The notes under the pieces were generated by a model. That model searched no databases. It was given only the letters and a program-made list of their open reading frames with translations, and was not told where the DNA came from. From assembly GCF_914767665.1 (NCBI RefSeq), contig NC_059502.1:60990031-61054030 (forward strand): a stretch of 64,000 nt of DNA, in the 5' to 3' direction. This DNA is from Harmonia axyridis (Eukaryota > Arthropoda > Insecta > Coleoptera > Coccinellidae). The position numbers were made by a program, and so were the translations under genes. Below are positions 56,621-64,000 of this stretch, piece after piece. Within the stretch, counting starts at the first letter, position 1, and the number at the start of each line of letters is the position of its first letter.

Positions 56621-57499
56621 AAAATAGTTGGAACACAAAAATGTCAAGTCTTTAGCACTTTGTGTTCTAAAGGTAACGTGCATATGACGGATGGACGACA
56701 AAAATTGATTTTGATTTTGACCTTGACCCCAGTCATTGAACTCCAACCCAATATTGAACATTTATAGTTGAACATTTTGGCAGAATCATAAATCTCAACC
56801 TTTAAAAAAATGAGGGGTTTGAAAGAAAATTTATATAGCTTTTTGGTGTCTATGGACTTGTTCGGCCCTTGAAGGTTCTACTCTTCAAACTCGCAATACT
56901 CTAATACTTTCACTGTTTCGGTTTTCAGACGTGAAATTCCAATCAAGCAAAAAATGACACTTTGAACAGTATATATGTATATTTAGATCTCCCTTGGAAA
57001 TATCCGGGTGATGTGTTTTGTTTTGAATCGCATAGAAAATGGTAATGGTTATTTGCCAATTTAATTCTCGATAGCTAGTTTTTTCCATCAGCCAAGAATC
57101 CCTAAGCCATTATAAAAAAAAAGTTGCCAGGGCAGATGAAGAGATTTATCGTGCAACTACACTAACCTTATTAATCTTTACCTGTGGCGTTTTAATTTGA
57201 GATTGAAATGAATCCCGAGAATTATCTAGCGTCTGCAACTCGGTCGAGATGAGCCTCCTATAAATCTCTGATTTAATTTCATGAAATCGTAACGAATCTG
57301 AATTCAAACAGAAAATAATATTTATGGGTTCATATTCGTGAATGGCTCGGGTTGATGCGAATGCTTGTTTTCTATTTGTACGGAGGTTATCTATAAATTT
57401 ATCAACGGGGAACATTGAACTGATGGCTTAAGTAACTTAGTCCATACAATATTCACGAGAAGATTGTGAATTTAAGAGAGGTTTCATTACAGAATGACC
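56621..57499. other. Intergenic, no recognisable feature
   Basis: Short open frames (56564-56761, 56885-57088, 57146-57415, all minus) show no recognised domain. Confidence 0.4.
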
Positions 57500-57509
57500 T
57501 CATGGTCTA

Positions 57510-57790
57510 TTGTGTCTCTCATCAGAGCTATTCTCGACATTAGTCATCGTAGTCTACAGCTCGCCCTTCAGTTCCAGAGTTCTAACGAACTTCAGTATCT
57601 GGGATGGCTTCAAGAAGGTTATTTCGTCACTTTTATAGGTCTCCATTTCAAGGAATCCTTTGCGTTGGCTAAAGATGGCAAGGCATTCCATCACTAGGTG
57701 ATCCGGCGTTTCTTTCTCCTCTCCACAGAATCTTCACTAGTCGTTTTCTGCTACACTCATTTTCATGAGGAGATTTCTTAGGCGAGCATG
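57510..57790 (-). pseudogene. LOA/R1-like LINE C-terminal fragment
   Basis: The minus strand reads ARLRNLLMKMSVAEND, two stops, RFCGEEKETPDHLVMECLA, IFSQRKGFLEME and LKPSQILKFVRTLELKGEL. The C…EET..H…EC.A….R..FL pattern and the terminal hydrophobic block match the post-RNase H end of LOA/R1-type elements, as at 42461-42718. 5'-truncated. Confidence 0.7.
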
Positions 57791-58050
57791 CTGACTAATG
57801 TTTCTTTTTTGATACTTGGTGGTTCTTCAGAAAAAATTATTTCGTTGAATACATTCAGACGATGATAATAATACTGTTTTGAGTTCTTAGAAAGAACTGG
57901 AACCGGATTTTTCATATTATACCCTTGTAACTATTGCTAATTCAAGCCGTATTTTCTAAAATGACAAAAAGCATTGAAGGGCATGGAATATGAACAGTTT
58001 CAGTGATTTCAATATTATTGTAGCGGTTCGACACCTAAACAGCAACCCCA

Positions 58051-58796
58051 ATGGATGATGCAACTGAATTCACAATTCTCGCAACAGTCCATCCGAAAAG
58101 ACTTATGGCCATCAGAGACCAATTTGCGATAACTAGATCTTTGGCTGATGAATGGTTAGGAGAACAAGGCCATCCTGTAACTGTCCGAAGGTCTTTTGGA
58201 CTGCAGCATTTTCGACCCCATCTTGTGTTACCTCTGACGGTTGAGCATCGTCGGCAACAATTACTGTGGTGCAGAGAACATCAAAATTGGAATGTGGAAT
58301 GGCATTAGGTCGTCTTTTCCAATAAATCTCAATTCTCCTTGGGTGCACATGATGGCCGAAGAAGGGTAAGATGACGTCGGGGAGAAAGACGTGAACCTCA
58401 GTTTGATGTTGAGCGTCATGTACACCGGACAGTAGGCGTTATTGTATGGGATGCTATTGCACATTTCCCTTTATTCGAGGTATCATGACAACGCTGCATA
58501 ACTTTCAAGGAATAACGGAGCCATATGTTCTCTCTTACCTTAAACGGCTCGAGAAACCAATATTTCAGCAAGATAACGCCCGACCTCATGTTGCCAGAGT
58601 TAGTTTGAACTTTTTCGAAGCGACCCATGTGAATTTTTCGCCACGGCCGCGCAGATCCCCCGATCTTTCGCCCATAGAGCATGTTTGAGGCATCATGGGT
58701 AGATGGCTTGGATTTTTACCCCAGCCTCTATGGACTTTGGCGGCTATGAGATATGAAGTACAGATAGCTTGGAATAGTAAAATCCAAGAATTAGAA
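58051..58796 (+). pseudogene. Tc1-like transposase, diverged subfamily
   Basis: From 58051: SLADEWLGEQGHPVTVRRSF (second HTH) and LTVEHRRQQLLWCREHQNW. The first catalytic block reads VVFSNKSQFSLGAHDGRRRV, so Asp and Glu of the usual FSDESRF are Asn and Lys. Then RTVGVIVWDAIA, frameshifts, IFQQDNARPHVARV (second Asp) and RRSPDLSPIEHV (Glu), followed by a stop and RYEVQIAWNSKIQEL. The sequence switches at about 58797 to a different element, so the natural C-terminus is missing. Not the same subfamily as copies 1-3. Confidence 0.85.
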
Positions 58797-59255
58797 AAGC
58801 CTCTCTATCCTCAACCATCCTCCATCCTTACTGTTTGTGGTTTTTGGGCTGGTGGTGTGACTTACTCACTCACTTATTCGAAAATGAGGCTGCTGCAACT
58901 GTTTTGGTCAACCGATTGAGCTATCGAGCTATGATTAGTAATTTTTTAATGACAGAATTGAAAGATCTAGGTGTAGAAGAATTTTATTCTCAACAGAGAT
59001 GGCTCTATGAGACACACAACGAAATAATCGCAATTTTTCAAGAAAAGTTTCTTGGTCGTGTCATTTCTCGAAGAAGTAATCATAATTGACCACCGAAATC
59101 TTGAGATTTAACACCTTTTAACTCTTTCCTTTGGGGCCACGTGACAGATGTCGATGCTTCAAAATCGATTCAAGACTTCAAAGATTGAATTCGTGAAGTT
59201 ATCGAGGACATACAACCGGAAATATGAGAATTGTCCATGGAACATTCCACGAAAA
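58797..59255 (+). pseudogene. DD41D-like/rosa-like transposase fragment fused to the Tc1 remnant
   Basis: Begins mid-protein with PLYPQPSSILTVCGFWAGGV, then (other frame) SYRAMISNFLMTELKDLGVE, EEFYSQQRWLYETHNE (the QQDGA block with its Asp lost), FQEKFLGRVISRRSNHN, and decayed DLTPFNSFLWGHV, QDFKD, REVIEDIQPEI. Same general group as the DD41D copies (VWC…WAGG, WPPRSCDLTP) but a clearly different subfamily. No TIRs visible. Confidence 0.78.
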
Positions 59256-59257
59256 GG

Positions 59258-60405
59258 ATATAATAATAATAATAACTTTATTAACACAAAAGGAAAGTTT
59301 CCAGTAACATGGTAATAAATTACATCAACTCAAAGCAAATACATGTGAATTCCCTAAAAAAATAAATGAAATGGCAAGTACTCCAAAAAAAATTATAGAT
59401 ATAAAGAAGTAAAAAAAAACCTAAAATAAACAACTACAATAGACTAATATTAACTTTGTTAGCACAATCACAAAACCTTTACACTGGTGCCCGATGGAGA
59501 ATGTTGGTCCGAGGCGTGGGTAGACTAAATGTTGGAGATCCTCTGGCTGCCATCCTCGGGACGTGAATGTTCACCCGAGAGAGTAGAAATGGGCAGCCAA
59601 TCCTTCCACCTAAAAGTTTTTGGGCGAATGTCACGCACTGCTGAACTTGCCGCTCAATCAAGGTTGAAAGCCTCAGCTCCTCCATTATCCCTGAAAGATC
59701 AACACCACGCGTTAGATGCGTTGAATAAATTGGGAACCAAATCATGTAAGCGTACTCCAACCTACTGAGAACAAGTTAAAAGTAGACATTTCTGAGAGCA
59801 GACAGATCGTCTAGCTCACGGAAGCTCCTGAACAGGAAAACCAAAGATTTACAGGTAGATGAACACAGATCCTCAACATGTGGAACAAAACTTAGCTCAC
59901 TGTCAAACCAAACTCCCAGGTCACGAAAGCGATCTCCAGCCGCAATAAAATCACTATCAATTTGATAATCGAAAGCTAGTAACTGCGTCTTTCTGGCGAA
60001 AGTTACTTTAAAACACTTCTTCAAATTTGAAATAAGTCCATTACGTAAGCACCAACTTGACTGAAGAAGTAATTGGTCATTAATTCCAAGTATTCTCATG
60101 AATAGCTTCAGATCATAAGCATAGGCTAGAGCCTCACAATTGGGAGAGCATAAAAGGTCATCAATGTATATTATTAACAGCAACGGCCTGAGGTTAGATC
60201 CCTGAGGAACGTCAAACTTGAGCTTATACTCAAAAGATCTGAATCCATTGTAGAAAACATAATTCGTTCTTCGTTTTAAATACGAACGAATCAACCTCAC
60301 AAAGTCAGGCGCAAAACCAAATAATGCTATCTTGTTCAGAAGCAAATTTTGGTCAACGGTTTCAAAGGATATGGTGATACAACTATAAACATCGATTGAT
60401 TTCTC
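59258..60405 (-). mobile_element. LINE, 5'-truncated, with (TTA)n tail
   Basis: Minus-strand element ending at an ATAATAATAATAATAAC run (59258-59275, TTA repeats on its own strand). Contains RT and C-terminal coding sequence (60400-59479) and about 200 bp of 3' UTR. The 5' break is inside the RT palm. Confidence 0.85.
59479..60400 (-). pseudogene. LINE reverse transcriptase with altered YADD
   Basis: Starts within the palm (TVDQNLLLNKIALFGFAPDF), then VRLIRSYLKRRTNYVFYNG, FDVPQGSNLRPLLLIIYIDD, and at 60124-60107 YAYDLK, where the catalytic block of active elements is YADD. It continues LISNLKKCFKVTFARKT, DLGVWFDSELSFVPHV, and after a break at 59776 the C-terminal VDLSGIMEELRLSTLIERQ, LLGGRIGCPFLLSRVNIHVP and PTPRTNILHRAPV. 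The loss of the first Asp of the active-site pair would abolish activity. CR1/Jockey-like clade; exact clade not fixed. Confidence 0.85.
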
Positions 60406-61893
60406 CTAATTTTTTCATATCAAACCTCTTATTGGAACACCCCTCATTAGGAGCTAGTACCCGCCGCAGGTCTAACGAGCCAATAGATTTCCTAGCCAAC
60501 ATTACCCATTACTACCAAGCCCATAGATCTACCTACACCTCAGATATACCCTACTTTCAGATCTACCTTACCCACAAATCACTTTTTGATAAAAAATACA
60601 TGATATAGAATCATCGATGTTAAATCTATTCACTCAAAAACTTAAAAAATTCGAATGAATCGAACTGCATGACCTCAGTCCCTGACTATGAAGTAGCGTT
60701 CAATAGGAAATAGCATCCTTAATAAAGCACCTCCGTACAAAAGACGTAGCTAAACCCATCCGCCTTGCGTTGTGTACGCCATGATAAATCTCCCCTTTAT
60801 TGCTTTCCGAAAGGCTCAAACTGTAAACAATTAAGTCCATATATTTTACCCGACCAGAATTGATTCTGCAAAGCAATTTTCTAATAAATTATTATCAATC
60901 TCCTACTCGCGCACTGATAATAAATATCCTGACCGCGAGTACTCTCGATGTATTCTTCATAGTTTCCCATAAATTACGCCTAATGGAAGATGCTCATATT
61001 TATAATACAAATAGCCAGAGCCATCGCAGGAATATTTCAGTTGAATGCGGTACGAATTCATTGTTGATGAACTGAAATAATGGCGGAATCCTATCATTAC
61101 TCTGCTGATTTATCCTCCTTCTGCTTTTCATGGTCTATCCGACATCATTTTTGCTTCGGTAGTGCGCGAATAACAACTATGAATTACTGGTCTATTTTGT
61201 ATGGGAACCGTATTATTTCATAACGTAACAACCTATATTTCACTCAGATATGAGTCACTTAAGATACATTACTATTGATAAAACCGCGGTTCTCGGCTTC
61301 AAAGGAGCCAGGATATGGCGATGTTATTCTTTGCTGTTAAAAAGCTCTCTACGATGTAATGATTCAGCTTGAGCTCCTTGGGTGTTTCATTGCCATAGAA
61401 TATACCAGACGACGAAAAATTATTCCATACTGACGGAAAAGATTCAAGGCTAGAAAATTTATCTTTTCGAATTTCAAGTCAGAATGAAAAGAATATAGCA
61501 AAATATCGGGGAAACTTTCCGGTTCAAAATTCGAAAATAACAGATATAGTGGCAAAATGTGGAAAGAGCTTTAAAAAACGTTTTCGAAACAGGTTTATGT
61601 CCTATTTGGGGTGCATTTTGATTATTTTTAGTACCTTTGGGAGCACCTTAAGAGAATATGGGAATTGTGATAGAATATTTGTTTGATATTGAAATCATTA
61701 CACGCTGTTATTGATAAACTATTTTAACATCATATTACAGATAAAAGACCAAAAATATAACACAAAAATGCAAAATGCATTCTGTCCGCTTTGCCCCTGC
61801 CAATGGATAAAATATGGGCACCTATAGCTAAAGTAAAACGAGCAGATACTTTTTTGACAAAATTCACAGAAGATATAATAATACTAATAATAA
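60406..61893. other. Intergenic, possible intron or 5' region of the macro-domain gene
   Basis: A 70-codon plus-strand frame at 60396-60608 (NEPIDFLANITHYYQAH) is unrecognised. I could not find an upstream exon for the macro-domain coding block. An AAT-type simple repeat sits immediately before it (61875-61896). Confidence 0.4.
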
Positions 61894-62388
61894 TATGCTA
61901 TTGTTAATGCAGCAAATTCCAGGCTTCAAGGAGGCGGAGGAGTTGATGGTGCAATTCATAGAGCCGCTGGGTCATGTTTGAGGTTAGAAGGAGCTACCTT
62001 GGCTCCTTGTAATACTGGAGATTCTAAAATAACAGGAGGCTATCAGTTACCAGCTAAATATGTGATACGAACAGTTGGTCCGCAATTGGCAAAGCCAGAA
62101 GAGCTCAATAAAAATCATTTTCAATTACTTGAAAACTGTTATCGAAATAACTTGGAGTTACTTGTCGCAAAAAAATTGAGGACAATTGCATTTCCTTGTA
62201 TTTCCACAGGAATATATTCATTTCCTAAATTACCTGCTGCCCATATAGCAGCTTACCAAGCTAGAAAATTCCTTGAGAAAGAACACCCAAATGTTGATAG
62301 AATAATATTTTGCGTATTTTTGCAAACAGATAAGGATATATATAAGGGTGTATTGCAAAGTTATTTCCCTGTATCTGGATCTGGATAA
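61894..62388 (+). CDS. Macro-domain protein (MacroD/ADP-ribose hydrolase-like), 3' part or 5'-truncated copy
   Basis: Open from the in-frame TAA at 61891-61893 to the stop at 62388. In order: AIVNAANSRLQGGGGVDGAI, then HRAAGSCLRLEG, APCNTGDSKITGGYQLPAKY, VIRTVGPQ, RTIAFPCISTGIYSFPKLPA, AAYQARKFLEKE and RIIFCVFLQTDKDIYKGVL, ending YFPVSGSG. NAAN, GGGGVDGAIHRAAG and STGIY are the ADP-ribose-binding loops of MacroD-type enzymes, which remove mono-ADP-ribose from proteins or deacetylate O-acetyl-ADP-ribose. About 165 codons are visible; the N-terminal strand/helix before NAAN is missing. An AG at 61911-61912 could be a splice acceptor, but the codons before it already match the family (AIVNA), hinting instead at truncation by the adjacent AAT repeat. 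Intact over the visible domain. Confidence 0.82.
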   Translation, partial: YAIVNAANSRLQGGGGVDGAIHRAAGSCLRLEGATLAPCNTGDSKITGGYQLPAKYVIRTVGPQLAKPEELNKNHFQLLENCYRNNLELLVAKKLRTIAFPCISTGIYSFPKLPAAHIAAYQARKFLEKEHPNVDRIIFCVFLQTDKDIYKGVLQSYFPVSGSG

Positions 62389-63841
62389 TATTTTTCTTAT
62401 CAATGATTTGTATCATTATTTATGTTTTTTTTTCTGTATAAGTTTCCAATGATTTTAATAATTATAATTGACTTTATTTCTACAGTACAAGATCAATACA
62501 AATAATCTTACAAAGAAAAAAAAATAACCTGGAAAATGTGAGAATAGGCGGAGTCCAGTAATGCACTTAAGTACATCTCCTGTTCAACACATTCTTCATA
62601 ATTATCGCCAGCAAATGAGCACACCTTATACAAGTATATTCAGTCACATGAGCATCATTTTTGTTATTTTGTTCAATGGTTCTTTTTTTTCGTTTCGTTC
62701 TCCAGGAACCGAAATCATTGTCGAACAATTTCCTTTTAGATTTCCCTGCCTGTTTTTTATGGTTTAATAATTCCACTTGTCTTTATTGGGGGACTTAGAA
62801 TTACCGTTTTGCCATGTTTCCGCGAAACCGTTTTGTATCTTTCTGTAATTGGTGAATAACCGCTTGGAGTATGAAGATCAAATGCAGTATTGCTGGGCTT
62901 ACCAGTTGTTTGAGTATTATCTCCATTCTTATCAGTATCATATAGTTACTTCGAACATATTAGAAAGACCTGATTAAGGTCTTCTTTCTGGCACTGAAGA
63001 CTGCTATAGGTTTCTGTTGCATAATACGAACCTGACTGTCAGATTCCAACACATTGGTACCAACAGGATGGAGAGAAGAGAATGCAAAGGGGCATCAGCC
63101 ATTGACAGATATAACGCCGAACAACCCTTTTCGTCCTGGCGAATTTTAGGGCATTCAGTTCTTAAAATTGAGTGCATATTGTACATATTTTTACTGTATT
63201 CATGCATTTCGAATTGTATTTTACTTAAAATTAACTCTACTGAATAAACGTGAAATTCTTAAAACTTGCACATTACTACAAAACAGTATTCTTACCAGAA
63301 ATATTGTGGGTATCAAGATTTATTCAATCAGCAGCTATAAAGTCGGAATCACAGAAAAAAATGTATTTGGTGGCCAGATTCAAGTAGCTTTGGACCCTTT
63401 TACGGGTGTAGTCGTAATTGCTGGTGTTAAGAAAACTTTGGCGAGCCAAGTTCTAATTTCATCAGCATAGAAATTACTCAGTCATTTAATAAAAGAGACA
63501 TCACGAGGTTGTAACTTGTGCAGTAGGTTGAAAAAAGTATTAGTACATTGTTTTTGGTATGCGTTGCAGAATCATCAAGAAGCGGCTGTATAGGACTGTC
63601 CTTAGTTGTCCGAGACCAGACTACAATATTTTCCAACCAATGTAAGAATAAATCTGCCTGTATTCATCTAGATGGACTTCAACACGCCCAGGAAACAAGT
63701 GATGATCGTACACTTAATCATCTTTCATTCTCACCCTTGGAAAATAAGCAACGGTGGCTCATATAAATAAACCATCAGCACCCATTAAAATTTCAACGAT
63801 AAATCTTTCAGCTGATGACAAAGAGACGACTTATTTCTTAC
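62389..63841. other. Gene-flanking DNA; several unassigned open stretches
   Basis: 62389-62560 is probably 3' UTR of the macro-domain gene (no exact AATAAA found). A minus-strand frame 62776-62567 is basic (KQAGKSKRKLF, RTKRKKRTIEQ) and unrecognised. A plus-strand block 63300-63468 (KVGITEKNVFGGQIQVALDP, VVIAGVKKTLASQ) has protein-like composition but no family I can name. A plus-strand block 63548-63766 follows an acceptor-like TTGGTATGCGTTGCAG. None is secure. Confidence 0.35.
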
Positions 63842-64000
63842 CTCTCCTGGCAATATTTGTAGTCGAACTTTTCGTCATTGTAGAGGTCGGAAAATGTATC
63901 GACTGCAACTTTGATGAAACCCATAGCATGAGCAAACAATATTGCTCCTGCGTTTTGAAGTGGAAGCCGTTTCAGTTCTGCCAGAAAATGTTTCATCGAG
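63842..64000 (-). CDS. Coding exon (partial), unidentified host gene
   Basis: On the minus strand the window edge runs into an open frame ending at a consensus 5' splice site (GAG|AG-GTAAGAAAT; GT at 63841-63840). The 53 codons read …HFLAELKRLPLQNAGAILFA, then HAMGFIKVAVDTFSDLYNDE and KFDYKYCQE. It has normal composition, helical-looking, with no stops. I do not recognise the protein. The exon extends past the window. The next exon would lie further left but could not be picked out with confidence. Confidence 0.5.

Noticed and set aside
1..64000. CRISPR arrays, bacterial operons, phage or plasmid features
   Set aside because: No regularly spaced repeats with unique spacers, no ribosome-binding-site/ORF clusters; everything points to an insect nuclear genome.
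1..64000. tRNA, rRNA and snRNA genes
   Set aside because: I saw no cloverleaf-compatible A/B-box pairs or rRNA-like conserved blocks when scanning by eye; a covariance-model search would be needed to exclude small RNAs fully.

Overview
This window looks like insect nuclear DNA: AT-rich, with no bacterial-style operons, and built almost entirely of fragments of insect-type transposable elements. I see Tc1, several mariner/IS630 subfamilies, hAT, several kinds of non-LTR retrotransposon (CR1/Jockey-like, RTE-like, LOA/R1-like, a restriction-like-endonuclease type), probable solo LTRs, and many MITEs and foldback elements. Family names rest on protein motifs read by eye; a beetle or other neopteran is plausible but the species cannot be fixed from the sequence.

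Host genes are scarce. At the left edge (1-591, minus) lies an intron-free, frameshifted ADP/ATP carrier pseudogene. At the right edge, 61894-62388 (plus) encodes most of a macro domain (ADP-ribose binding/hydrolase type), and 63842-64000 (minus) is an exon-like coding block with a good splice donor that runs out of the window. A CpG-dense patch at about 27590-28060 is the only other stretch that looks host-like.

Layout. 0.8-2.9 kb: Tc1 and mariner remnants. 3.7-4.3 kb: a TA-flanked MITE whose sister copy at 48.4-50.2 kb is split by an insertion. 4.4-8.2 kb: a nearly complete two-ORF LINE on the minus strand. 8.8-15.1 kb: mariner/IS630 pieces, a 0.9 kb MITE, Tc1 copy 1, and a MITE interrupted by a LINE 3' end. 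16.2-19.0 kb: two giant foldback elements back to back, sharing one TA. 20.1-24.0 kb: a hAT element with a perfect 8-bp target duplication, holding a LINE endonuclease fragment and a second hAT that also has a perfect 8-bp target duplication. 24.8-30.5 kb: LINE and Tc1 pieces, Tc1 copy 2 (with an internal inverted duplication), the CpG-rich patch, Tc1 copy 3 and a mariner abutting at one TA. 31.8-36.6 kb: a DD41D-type element carrying a 1.38-kb solo LTR, then two mariners. 37.5-40.7 kb: foldback MITE copies and a second LTR-like block. 41.5-46.9 kb: an RTE LINE with a 5' inversion, a LOA/R1-like tail, a DD41D copy and a LINE RT. 47.8-60.4 kb: more DD41D copies, the split MITE, a Jockey remnant, a Tc1/mariner chimera and another LINE.

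There is no cooperating gene set. The biological content is the history of the transposons: nested insertions with readable target-site duplications, non-autonomous derivatives sharing one deletion, and inverted-repeat structures that could form long hairpin RNAs if transcribed. No transposase or reverse transcriptase ORF here appears intact.
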